Shown here piece after piece: positions 57,224 through 64,000 of a stretch of DNA of 64,000 nt (position 1 is its first letter; every line of letters begins with the position of its first letter). Both the position numbers and the translations under genes were made by a program. The notes beneath the pieces are model-generated. The model was given only the letters and a program-made list of their open reading frames with translations, was not told the origin of the DNA and did no database searches. The stretch comes from Microbacterium nymphoidis. GTDB taxonomy: Bacteria; Actinomycetota; Actinomycetes; Actinomycetales; Microbacteriaceae. The stretch covers positions 124,001-188,000 of the forward strand of contig NZ_JAJNOD010000005.1 in the NCBI RefSeq assembly GCF_021044885.1, in the 5' to 3' direction.

Positions 57224-57270
57224 AAGCGACCTTCCCCAGGATGTGAACGGTCAACTCCCCAGCAGACCGG
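57224..57270 (-). repeat. Duplicated leader element, copy 2 (family E)
   Basis: Plus-strand reading AAGCGACCTTCCCCAGG, then CGGTCAACTCCCCAGCAGAC. It aligns with 56186-56227 over about 45 bp with few changes and includes the ribosome site of the small gene. Confidence 0.7.
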
Positions 57271-57296
57271 ACGGGCTCATGAGAGCCGTCTCATAA

Positions 57297-57353
57297 ACCA
57301 TACGCGTCGGCCGTGAGGTTCCCGGGTCTTCGCACCCCTGCTGTGGATTACTC
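57297..57353 (-). promoter_or_regulatory. Promoter with CTGTGGATTACTC box
   Basis: Box at 57341-57353, identical in 13 bases to the one at 56294-56306, then 38 bp, then minus-strand TATGGT at 57302-57297. A further palindromic CTGTGCACAG lies at 57364-57373. Confidence 0.45.
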
Positions 57354-57377
57354 GCGTCTGCGCCTGTGCACAGTCGC

Positions 57378-58304
57378 TCAGCGTTGAGCGGCGCGCCTCG
57401 CAAGTTCGGCCCGCGCGATCCGACGACCGTCGCGCAGGCCCCGGTAGGCCGCTCGCAGCGGCGGCAGCGGACGCAGGAACTGACGCCGTCCGCCGCGCAG
57501 CAGAATGGCACGAGCGCTGGCCGTCGAGCTCGCCAGCCAGCTGCGGATGCCGGCCTCATCCAGATGCCGGGCAGCGTAGAGGAGCCGATTGCGGATGTTG
57601 AAGTAGTAGTACAGCTCGCTCTTCGCCTCGGACCGCTGCGCGCTGGATCGATGGGTGGCGCCCTCATCGTGAACGGCCACGGCACTCGTCACCACCGCGA
57701 GCGCACCGCCGGCGACCCGGACCCGGTGCGAGAAGTCGACATCCTCCCAGTACAGCTCGAACTCCTCGTCGAAGCCGTCGACGAGATCCCATACCTCCCG
57801 CGTCACCCAGAGCGCTGTCCCGGCCAGCCATTCCTCGCGTTCGGCGCCCGGGAAGCGGTCACGGGCCCGCCTGCCCCGCGTCTCTCCCGTGCCCAGATAC
57901 AGGTCGCAGCCGTCGAACCAGATGCGCCCGTCCGGAGTGCGGATCACCGGCGACACGAGCACGCGCCGGTCCCCCGCCGTCGCGGCGATGAGCGCCTCGG
58001 CCGCCGCGGCGTCCAGGCTCGCGTCCGGGTTGAGCACCAGCAGGTCCGTCGCGCCGTCACGCCATGCCTCACGCGCGCCCGCGTTGACACCCGCGCCGAA
58101 CCCGCGATTGTCCGGGAGCGCGATGAGCCGCCACCCCTGCTGATCCGCCAGATCCTGCACCCGAGCCCGCTCCGCCGCCGAGTGCAGGTTGTCCACAACG
58201 TACACATGGGCGTACGGCATCGCCGCAGCCGTCGCCACGAGGTTCTGCGACAGCAGCCCCGCCGATGCATAGTTCACGACGATGATCGCTACTTCGCGCG
58301 TCAC
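57378..58304 (-). CDS. Glycosyltransferase family 2 (rhamnosyltransferase-like)
   Basis: 308 residues from GTG 58304, with GGGATGGG upstream. The GT-A fold is seen in VAIIVVNYASAGLLSQNLVA, VYVVDNLHS, LPDNRGFGAGVNAGAREAWRDGATDLLVLNPDASLD (the metal-binding acidic motif) and FDGCDLYLG. FDEEFELYWEDVDFSHRV is the ED-type acceptor/base motif of WbbL-like enzymes. It should add a sugar, often rhamnose, to a lipid-linked acceptor. It is divergent from another glycosyltransferase gene, with 55 bp between the starts. Confidence 0.9.
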   Translation of the reverse strand: MTREVAIIVVNYASAGLLSQNLVATAAAMPYAHVYVVDNLHSAAERARVQDLADQQGWRLIALPDNRGFGAGVNAGAREAWRDGATDLLVLNPDASLDAAAAEALIAATAGDRRVLVSPVIRTPDGRIWFDGCDLYLGTGETRGRRARDRFPGAEREEWLAGTALWVTREVWDLVDGFDEEFELYWEDVDFSHRVRVAGGALAVVTSAVAVHDEGATHRSSAQRSEAKSELYYYFNIRNRLLYAARHLDEAGIRSWLASSTASARAILLRGGRRQFLRPLPPLRAAYRGLRDGRRIARAELARRAAQR

Positions 58305-58359
58305 GTCCCATCCCTTCGTCCCCGAGCGGTCTAGTGTATTGAGGCAAACCGGGAGGGTC

Positions 58360-59430
58360 ATGCGCGTCCTGTTCGACGGCTACTGGTGGGATGGCGACGC
58401 CCGCGGTACGCGAGCCGTGCAGCGGGAGCTCATCCTGGCCTGGCATCGCGCCTTCCCTCGCGACCAGCTGTCGGTGGCCTTGCGGCCGGAATCCCCGGCC
58501 GACGACCTTCCGGCTGCGGTGAACCGTGTCACCGTGCGGCTGCGTCCGCACGCGCTCTCCAACCTCGTCGAACTGAGGCGGCTGGCGCGACGCGAGCGGG
58601 CTGACGCGCTGGTGGTCCATGACTTCACGCCCCTCGGCGGAGCGACGGCGACGATCGTGCACGACGCGATGCACCGCGATCACCCGGCCTGGTTCCCGAT
58701 GTCTCAGCGCCTGTACTCGTCGGCGATCCTGCCGAGCGCCCGGTTCGCCACCATCGTGGCCACCGGCACGCGGAGCGAGGCGGCGCGCATCGAGCGTCAC
58801 GAGTGGGCTCTCGCGCCGGTGACCAGCATCGGCGTGGCTGCGCGGACATCGCTCACGACCGCGTCACCGGCCCGCCCCGCGATCGTTGCAGACGTGACGC
58901 AGTTCGCCCTCACTCGAGGTCGGCTGGGTACCCGCGACGGGATCGACGACGCTGTCGCGGCCGCGCTCGCCTCGTCCCGCGTAACCACGCAGAGCCCGCT
59001 CATCGTGGTCGTCGACTCGTCACGCCGGTCCGTCGAGGCACGCCTCAGCGCACGCCACCGTGCCGCGCGCGACACCGGTCGCATCCGGTTCTCGGGCCGG
59101 CTGACGCCCGCCGAGCTCAGCTGGATGCTGCGACACACGGCGCTGGTGCTGAGCCTCGCTCCCGATGAGAACATGGCGCTGCCTGCCATGGAGGCGACGT
59201 GGTTCGATGCGCCTCTCGTCGCCTCCGACGTCCCCGCCCATCGTGAGGTGGCGGGCGGTTGGGCGCATCTGGTCCCGGTCGGCGATGCGGTGGCAGCGGG
59301 CGCCGCGATCGATGCCCGCTGGCATGCAGCCGGCGACGAGGAGGCCCGCGAACGCATCCTGGCCCGCGCGGACTGGCGTGCTGCGGCACGGGAGCTCCGC
59401 GCCGCCATCGTGTCGTCCACGGCTCGCTGA
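58360..59430 (+). CDS. Glycosyltransferase, GT4-like
   Basis: 356 residues from ATG 58360, with GGGAGGG 3 nt upstream. MRVLFDGYWWDGDARGTRAVQRELILAWHRAFPRDQLSVALRPE is a GT-B-type N-terminal domain. HDFTPLGGATATIVHDAMHRDHPAWF resembles the acceptor region of GT4 enzymes. The C-terminal lobe has GRIRFSGRLTPAELSWMLRHTALVLSLAPDENMALPAMEATWFDAPLVASDVPAHREV, with the Glu-rich donor site E-x7-E pattern. It probably extends the repeat unit. TAGTGT at 58332 could serve as -10. The next gene begins 105 bp later behind its own promoter. Confidence 0.8.
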   Translation: MRVLFDGYWWDGDARGTRAVQRELILAWHRAFPRDQLSVALRPESPADDLPAAVNRVTVRLRPHALSNLVELRRLARRERADALVVHDFTPLGGATATIVHDAMHRDHPAWFPMSQRLYSSAILPSARFATIVATGTRSEAARIERHEWALAPVTSIGVAARTSLTTASPARPAIVADVTQFALTRGRLGTRDGIDDAVAAALASSRVTTQSPLIVVVDSSRRSVEARLSARHRAARDTGRIRFSGRLTPAELSWMLRHTALVLSLAPDENMALPAMEATWFDAPLVASDVPAHREVAGGWAHLVPVGDAVAAGAAIDARWHAAGDEEARERILARADWRAAARELRAAIVSSTAR

Positions 59431-59436
59431 ACCGAG

Positions 59437-59489
59437 TTATCCACAACCACGGGAAAGCGCCGATACGCGCGCTCCCAGCTGATTACGCT
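59437..59489 (+). promoter_or_regulatory. Promoter with TTATCCACAA box
   Basis: TTATCCACA at 59437-59445, then TACGCT at 59484-59489, 37 bp after the box. It should drive the CDP-alcohol phosphotransferase operon. The box also equals a DnaA-box consensus. Confidence 0.45.
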
Positions 59490-59535
59490 GACCACTCGAT
59501 GCGGGAGCAAACCGGCCCGCTGCCTGGGGGGAATC

Positions 59536-60285
59536 GTGACGAGCACGCGCACGCACTGGCGTTTTCGCACCGCGCTAGCCGAGCTGCGCGCAGCTCAGAA
59601 GTCCTCGTCCGGTGCTGCGGCATACTCTCGATTCGTCAACCGCCCGCTCGGTCGTCCGCTCGCCGCCGCGGCGGCAGCGGCGGGCCTCACTCCCACGCAG
59701 GTGACACTGCTCAGCGCGCTGTGCACGTTCACTGCGATCGGACTCATCGCGGCGACGGAGCCCAGCGCGCTCATGTCCGTGGCGGTGGCTGCGCTCCTGA
59801 TGCTCGGATACGCGCTCGATTCCGCGGACGGTCAGCTCGCCCGGCTCACCGGCACCGGTTCTGCGGCGGGTGAGTGGCTCGATCACTTCTTCGATGCGCT
59901 CAAGGCTGCGACGATTCACCTCGCCGTGCTGATCTCCTGGGCACGATCCGACGAGCTCGCGCCCGTGATGCTGGCAGTTCCGCTGGTGTACAGCGCGGTC
60001 GCCTCCACCTACTTCTTCGGGATGATCGGCGCAGACTTCCTCCGGCGTCGCGCGGGCGTGGCCGCAGGCGGCGGAACAGGCGCGGCGTATCGATCCAGCC
60101 CGCTGTACGCGCTCGCCGTGCTCCCCACCGACTACGGCCTGCTGTGCCTTGCCACGCTGCTGCTGTGGCTCCCGGTGCCGTTCTCCGCGGTGTACACCCT
60201 GATGGCGGCCGCGACCCTCGCGGTCCTTGCGTTGGCAGCCGTGCGCTGGTACCGGTCGCTGGTCGCACTGGAGGCGGTCGAATGA
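59536..60285 (+). CDS. CDP-alcohol phosphatidyltransferase family protein
   Basis: 249 residues from GTG 59536, with GGGGGGAA 4 nt before. The signature DG-x2-AR-x8-G-x3-D-x3-D is complete: D98, G99, A102, R103, G112, D116, D120, which binds the CDP moiety and two metal ions. Five to six membrane helices surround it. The first 35 residues are soluble. The enzyme moves a phospho-alcohol group from a CDP-activated donor onto an alcohol or lipid. With a TagD-like cytidylyltransferase in the same operon, it may use a dedicated CDP-polyol to decorate a glycolipid or polymer. The acceptor is unknown. Confidence 0.9.
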   Translation: MTSTRTHWRFRTALAELRAAQKSSSGAAAYSRFVNRPLGRPLAAAAAAAGLTPTQVTLLSALCTFTAIGLIAATEPSALMSVAVAALLMLGYALDSADGQLARLTGTGSAAGEWLDHFFDALKAATIHLAVLISWARSDELAPVMLAVPLVYSAVASTYFFGMIGADFLRRRAGVAAGGGTGAAYRSSPLYALAVLPTDYGLLCLATLLLWLPVPFSAVYTLMAAATLAVLALAAVRWYRSLVALEAVE

Positions 60286-61292
60286 CACGTCCTCTCCGTG
60301 TGATGCAGTCCTTCGCAGCGCCTCGCACCACCACGAACCCGTACATCACCATGCTGGCGCAGTCGCTGCGCGACGAGCCGAACGTCGAGCTGGTGACCTT
60401 CTCCTGGCCACGAGCACTGTTCGGTCGGTACCAGGCGTTTCACTGGCACTGGCCCGAAGCGCGGTTGGCCGCCGGCTCTCCTCTTCGCCGCCGCCTGAAG
60501 AAGGTCCTGCTGCGCCTCCTCGCCCAGCGGCATCGGCGGTCGCGCCGGATCGGGGTGGTGCGCACGGCGCACAATCCCGATCTCCCCGACATCGCGGACG
60601 ACGAGCGCGCTCTGCTCATGGACATCCAGGCCGATGCGGACGTGGTCATCCGGCTGAATCCCACCACTTCCGTCGACGCGGGCGTACTGGTCCGCGACAT
60701 CCCGCACGGCGACTATCGCTCCTGGTTCGACGGCCATTCCCGGCTACGGCGACTCGCAGGACATGTCGTCACGTTCGGGCAGCTGCGCGGGTACAAAGGG
60801 GTCGAAGACCTGCTGAGCGCGTTCAGCCAAGCACACGACGCGGATCCGGCCCTCTCCCTGACGGTGGCCGGTCGCCCGACCTCGGCGGAACTCACCGCAC
60901 GCCTGCTCGCGACTGCTGGTGCCGGGGTGGAACTGGATCTGCGCTTCGTGCCCGACGAGGATCTCGTCCGGATCATCTCATCCGCGTCACTCGTCGTGCT
61001 GGCCTACCGTGACCTTCACAACTCCGGCAGCGCGCTCGCCGCGCTCTCGCTGAACCGCCCGGTTCTGGTGCCACGGTCAGCGTCAACCGACGCCCTGGCC
61101 GAAGACGTCGGCGAGGAATGGGTGATCCGCTACGAACACCTGGACGGCACCGTGCTCCGAGAGGCCATCGCCGCGGCCGAGCGCCTGGACGTGGACTCGG
61201 CCCCTGATCTGTCTCGACGCGACTGGGGCGAGGCCGGCCGGCTTCATGCCGAGGCCTACCGAGCGGCCCGGGCGCACCGGAGGTCGCGATGA
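60282..61292 (+). CDS. Glycosyltransferase, GT4-like
   Basis: 336 residues; ATG 60282 overlaps the previous stop by 4 bp. The first lobe (RVMQSFAAPRTTTNPYITMLAQSLRDEPNVELVTFSWPRALFGRYQAFHWHWPEARL) is a GT-B acceptor domain seen in actinobacterial cluster enzymes. The donor lobe has VTFGQLRGYKGVEDLLSAFSQAHDADPALSLTVAGRP and VLAYRDLHNSGSALAALSLNRPVLVPRS. It is translationally coupled on both sides (overlap with the following GT2 gene), so it acts in the same pathway as the phosphotransferase. The sugar donor is not evident. Confidence 0.85.
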   Translation: MTRPLRVMQSFAAPRTTTNPYITMLAQSLRDEPNVELVTFSWPRALFGRYQAFHWHWPEARLAAGSPLRRRLKKVLLRLLAQRHRRSRRIGVVRTAHNPDLPDIADDERALLMDIQADADVVIRLNPTTSVDAGVLVRDIPHGDYRSWFDGHSRLRRLAGHVVTFGQLRGYKGVEDLLSAFSQAHDADPALSLTVAGRPTSAELTARLLATAGAGVELDLRFVPDEDLVRIISSASLVVLAYRDLHNSGSALAALSLNRPVLVPRSASTDALAEDVGEEWVIRYEHLDGTVLREAIAAAERLDVDSAPDLSRRDWGEAGRLHAEAYRAARAHRRSR

Positions 61293-62248
61293 GGATCGTC
61301 ATCGCGATTCCCACCTTCCGTCGTCCCGAACTGCTGGCGGCGCTGCTGGCCGCGCTCCCGGAGCGTATCGCTGAGCTCGATCCGGGGGATCGGGCAGCCG
61401 TGCTCGTCGTCGACAACGATCCGAGCGGATCGGCAGCGGCCACCGTGGCATCCTGCCCGCTGCCAGCCCGGTTCGTGGTCGAGACCGGGGCTGGGGTGGC
61501 GCACGTGCGCAACCGAGCCCTCGACGAAGCGGACAACGCCCTGCGTGCGATCGGTGAGACCGGCGCGGATGCCCTGGTGTTCATCGATGACGACGAAGTA
61601 CCCGAGCCCGGCTGGTTGCGGTCCCTCGTGGACACCTGGCGCGCATACGACTGCGCCGCGGTGATGGGGACGGTGCGCTCGGACCTGCCGGCCGATCTGG
61701 ACCCCTGGCTCGTGGCGACCGGGACGTTTCGTCGCGCATCCCACCCCACCGGAACCGAGATGCCCGCCGCGGCCACGGGAAACCTGCTGCTGGATCTTGC
61801 CCGCGTGCGGCGCGTGGGCGCCCGTTTCGACCCTCGGCTGAGTCTCACCGGCGGCGAGGACACGCTGTTCACGCGTGCGCTGGTTCGCGCCGGTGAGCGC
61901 ATCGTGTGGTGCGCCGAGTCGGTGGCCGTGGACACCGTCGTACCGGAACGCCTGACCCGGGACTGGGCTCGGGAGCGGGCATACATGCGCGGCAACGCCA
62001 CGGTGCACATCGCCCTGATGGAGGCGACCGGTCCGGCGCGGATCAGCGTGTTGCGCTGCGGATTTGCTCTCGGCGGGGCGGCCCGCATCCTCTGCGGCCT
62101 CCTGCTGCGCGCCGCGGGACGACTCGTCTCCCGCCCGGACACGGACGCCCACGGATGGCGCGTGCTCCACCGTGGTCGCGGCATGCTCGCCGCGGCCGCA
62201 GGCTACGTCCACCGCGCGTACGCGCGCGATCGTCAGAACAACCGCTGA
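61289..62248 (+). CDS. Glycosyltransferase family 2
   Basis: 319 residues; ATG 61289 overlaps the previous gene by 4 bp. RIVIAIPTFRRPELLAALLAALP starts the GT-A fold. VFIDDDEVPEPGWLRSLVDTW carries the acidic metal-binding motif. GEDTLFTRALVRAGERIVWCAESVAVDTVVPERLTRDWARERAYMRG is the ED-type catalytic segment and the following helix typical of this group. The C-terminal ~70 residues include a hydrophobic stretch that may anchor it to the membrane. It should add one sugar of the same glycolipid or polymer. Confidence 0.9.
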   Translation: MRIVIAIPTFRRPELLAALLAALPERIAELDPGDRAAVLVVDNDPSGSAAATVASCPLPARFVVETGAGVAHVRNRALDEADNALRAIGETGADALVFIDDDEVPEPGWLRSLVDTWRAYDCAAVMGTVRSDLPADLDPWLVATGTFRRASHPTGTEMPAAATGNLLLDLARVRRVGARFDPRLSLTGGEDTLFTRALVRAGERIVWCAESVAVDTVVPERLTRDWARERAYMRGNATVHIALMEATGPARISVLRCGFALGGAARILCGLLLRAAGRLVSRPDTDAHGWRVLHRGRGMLAAAAGYVHRAYARDRQNNR

Positions 62249-62266
62249 GTGCGGAAGAAGGAAGAA

Positions 62267-62698
62267 ATGCGCATCGGTTACGCCCCGGGGGCCTGGGACC
62301 TCTTCCATGTCGGCCACCTCAACATCCTGCGCCATGCCCGCGAGAACTGCGATCGCCTGATTGCGGGGGTGGTGGATGACGCCATGCTGCTCCGAGCCAA
62401 AGGACGCACGCCGATCGTGCCCACCGCCGAGCGCGCCGAGATCGTGCGCTCGCTGAGCATCGTCGACGACGTGTTCATCGAAACCCAGCCGGACAAGGTG
62501 GCCACCTGGCGTGAGGTGGGCTTCACGCACTTCTTCAAGGGCGATGACTGGCGCGGAACCCGCAAGGGAATGCAGCTCGAGCGAGACTTCCGTGCCGTGG
62601 GTGTTGAAGTGGTCTATTTCCCGTACACCACGCACACCTCGTCGACGCTCTTGCGCGCCGCGCTGGAATCGCTGGAACGCCCGGTCCCCGCCACATGA
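62267..62698 (+). CDS. Cytidylyltransferase of the TagD/nucleotidyltransferase family
   Basis: 143 residues from ATG 62267, with AAGGAAG upstream; the GTG at 62249 is less likely as it adds only a Lys/Glu-rich leader. GAWDLFHVGHLNILRHAREN holds the HxGH nucleotide site (H14-H17). FKGDDWRGT and the late TTHTSSTLL motif correspond to the RTxGISTT region of glycerol-3-phosphate cytidylyltransferase. It activates a phospho-alcohol with CTP to give CDP-glycerol or a similar CDP-polyol. The CDP-alcohol transferase three genes upstream is the natural user. The two together point to a phosphodiester-containing cell-surface glycan. Confidence 0.88.
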   Translation: MRIGYAPGAWDLFHVGHLNILRHARENCDRLIAGVVDDAMLLRAKGRTPIVPTAERAEIVRSLSIVDDVFIETQPDKVATWREVGFTHFFKGDDWRGTRKGMQLERDFRAVGVEVVYFPYTTHTSSTLLRAALESLERPVPAT

Positions 62699-62714
62699 CC
62701 GAAGCAACTGTGCC

Positions 62715-62756
62715 CTGTGCACAGTAAATTCGCGGCACGCGGATTTCGGGCATGAT
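62715..62756 (+). promoter_or_regulatory. Promoter region with CTGTGCACAG box
   Basis: Palindrome CTGTGCACAG at 62715-62724 followed 26-28 bp later by CATGAT/TGATGG, a weak -10 candidate. A leader of about 85 nt then precedes ATG 62847. Confidence 0.4.
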
Positions 62757-62846
62757 GGTCGCACGGCCCTGGGGAGGACCGGGCGATCGCGCGTCCGATG
62801 TCGATCGTCATCGATGGCGGTGATACATCGCGCAAGGGGATCTCAC

Positions 62847-64000
62847 ATGACGCGCTGGGGAGCGCAGTTTCCCGTCGGAGGATCGGCGGGCTTGGACTCA
62901 ACGGGAACCGATTCGGCTGGGGACCGCGCTGAACTGACCATCAATCGCGCGCAGCTCGATGCGATGCGTGCTCGGTCAGCGTCGGCCGTCCGCGATGGGC
63001 TGGCACCGGATGATGACGACGCCACGATCAGCCGCGACGCTCTCAACCAGCTCCGCCGCGCGCGCCGCGCCCCCGGGGTTCCCGGCGACAACGCACTCGA
63101 CGCGCACGCAGTTCTTGGCGGAGGCGAAGTTCTCGACGGAGCGTCCGACCAGGACGACGTTCTCGACGACGACAACGCGTCCAACGATGACGAGGTTCTG
63201 GGCGATGACGAGACGCCCGACAGAGACGAGGTTCTCGACGACCACGAGACGCCCGACAAAGACGACGTTCTCGACGACGAAAACGCGTCCAACGATGACG
63301 AGGTTCTGGGCGACGAGGTTCTCGACGACGAGACGCCCGACAAAGATGAGGTTCTCGACGGCGAGGACTTCGACGATGACTTCGACGATGACCAGACGGT
63401 GAGCCGAGCAGAGCTCGACCGGCGCCGGGGAGCGGCCCGTACGAACGCGGCGACGGGGGCGAGGCGGCTGCGTCGCAACGTGCGCAGCACGGCGGACGCC
63501 TCATCTGCTGCTGAGACCGCTGACGACGCCTCACCTTCGGCAGAGACCGCTGGCGCCTCGACTCCCACCGAGATCACCGACGCCTCAGCCCTCGCCGAAA
63601 TCGCCGACGCCCCCCGCGCTGCGGAGACAGGGACCGCCTCGTCGCCCGAAGAGACAGCGCACACCTCGACTCCCGCAGAGACCGAGGCCACCTCATCGCG
63701 CGAGGTGCCGACGTACACTTCGGCTCCCGCAGCGACCTCGCACACCGAGATTCCCGAAGAGGCGCCCGCTGCCTCGACTCCCGCAGAAACGAGCACCACC
63801 CCGTCGCCGACAGCGACCACGCACACCTCGATTCCCGAAGAGGCACCAGCCGCCTCAACTCCCGCAGAGACCAGCACCACCCCGTCGCCCGCTGCCACCA
63901 CGCACACCTCGATTCCCGAAGAGGCACCAGCCGCCTCAACTCCCGCAGAGACCAGCACCACCCCGTCGCCCGCTGCGACCACGCTCACCGCGTCGCCTGC
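62847..64000 (+). CDS. Acidic and Thr/Pro-rich repeat protein of unknown function (cut by window end)
   Basis: At least 384 residues, open to the window end; ATG 62847 has AAGGGGA 6 nt upstream. There is no signal peptide at the start. Residues 1-95 contain the first two of three short motifs, ELTINRAQLDAMR, ATISRDALNQLRR and, near 185, QTVSRAELDRRR. Residues ~95-185 are an acidic array built on DDEVLxDDExPD. From ~210 on comes Ser/Thr/Ala/Glu/Pro-rich sequence that ends in a 27-residue (81-bp) tandem repeat starting ETSTTPSP. Low complexity makes family assignment impossible. It may be a wall-spanning or surface protein whose membrane and functional domains lie beyond the window. Confidence 0.75.
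   Translation, partial: MTRWGAQFPVGGSAGLDSTGTDSAGDRAELTINRAQLDAMRARSASAVRDGLAPDDDDATISRDALNQLRRARRAPGVPGDNALDAHAVLGGGEVLDGASDQDDVLDDDNASNDDEVLGDDETPDRDEVLDDHETPDKDDVLDDENASNDDEVLGDEVLDDETPDKDEVLDGEDFDDDFDDDQTVSRAELDRRRGAARTNAATGARRLRRNVRSTADASSAAETADDASPSAETAGASTPTEITDASALAEIADAPRAAETGTASSPEETAHTSTPAETEATSSREVPTYTSAPAATSHTEIPEEAPAASTPAETSTTPSPTATTHTSIPEEAPAASTPAETSTTPSPAATTHTSIPEEAPAASTPAETSTTPSPAATTLTASP
63786..64000 (+). repeat. 81-bp coding tandem repeat (three copies, last one cut)
   Basis: Units start at 63786, 63867 and 63948. Copies two and three are almost identical, which points to recent expansion. Older, diverged relatives of the unit lie upstream from about 63640. Confidence 0.85.

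Noticed and set aside
59437..59445. TTATCCACA read as part of a replication origin
   Set aside because: A single perfect DnaA box with degenerate relatives at promoters; no dnaA, dnaN or box cluster is present, so an origin is not supported.
63121..63380. CRISPR-like array in the DDEVL region
   Set aside because: Repeats are codon-phased, degenerate and encode one continuous acidic stretch; no spacers or cas genes.
62843..63988. Long minus-strand open frame over the repeat protein
   Set aside because: It is the antisense shadow of the plus-strand repeats: its own repeats mirror the 81-bp units, it has no ribosome site, and the plus strand has a good start and promoter.

Overview
The window is high-GC, densely coded DNA from an actinobacterium, most likely a Microbacteriaceae (Microbacterium-like) chromosome. 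The evidence is GC-rich third codon positions, frequent GTG starts, many leaderless promoters, a SigK/RskA/DipZ/fasciclin locus, secreted proteins of actinobacterial type, and sugar ABC importers without their own ATPase. I see no tRNA, rRNA, CRISPR array, integrase, transposase or prophage. The genus is inference from gene content.

Layout. 1-5000: end of a DyP-type peroxidase, a DtxR-type metal regulator, an M3 oligopeptidase, and a sigma factor overlapping a membrane partner. 5000-15700: housekeeping and accessory genes (nucleoside hydrolase, SDR, HAD phosphatase, L-rhamnose mutarotase, NUDIX, a frameshifted membrane gene, aminopeptidase N, a secreted lysozyme-like protein behind a probable MtrA box, an acetyltransferase). 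15795-18587: a SNF2 helicase. 18665-27436: a carbohydrate-uptake locus with two permeases, a Tat-lipoprotein binding protein, a FAD oxidoreductase, a LacI-type protein lacking its DNA-binding domain, a DeoR regulator and a CE7-like esterase. 27414-35126: membrane and redox proteins, a nucleosidase, a YeiH transporter, an AsnC/alanine dehydrogenase pair and a CAT-type acetyltransferase. 35173-39286: rskA, sigK, dipZ and a divergent fasciclin lipoprotein, which looks like one self-contained SigK regulon. 39431-42989: a D-lactate-type FAD/Fe-S dehydrogenase with a divergent GntR regulator and a textbook operator between them.

From 43167 to the right edge lies an envelope-polysaccharide island. 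It holds an initiating sugar-phosphate transferase, several glycosyltransferases, a tyrosine phosphatase and Wzz/BY-kinase, a flippase and a polymerase/ligase. It also holds a CDP-alcohol phosphotransferase with a TagD-like cytidylyltransferase, a large secreted beta-propeller/PKD protein, a small operon with a shared leader, and the start of a very repetitive acidic and Thr/Pro-rich protein cut by the window end. Five transcription starts in this island share a CTGTGN-type box 26-38 bp upstream of a putative -10 element, which suggests a common regulator.

Two window-wide patterns stand out. About fourteen genes have a -10-like hexamer (TAnnnT or a near relative) exactly 6 nt upstream of the start codon, so they are probably translated from leaderless mRNAs. 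At least four families of palindromic intergenic repeats (called A-D here) sit at gene ends and in longer gaps, some as tandem arrays.
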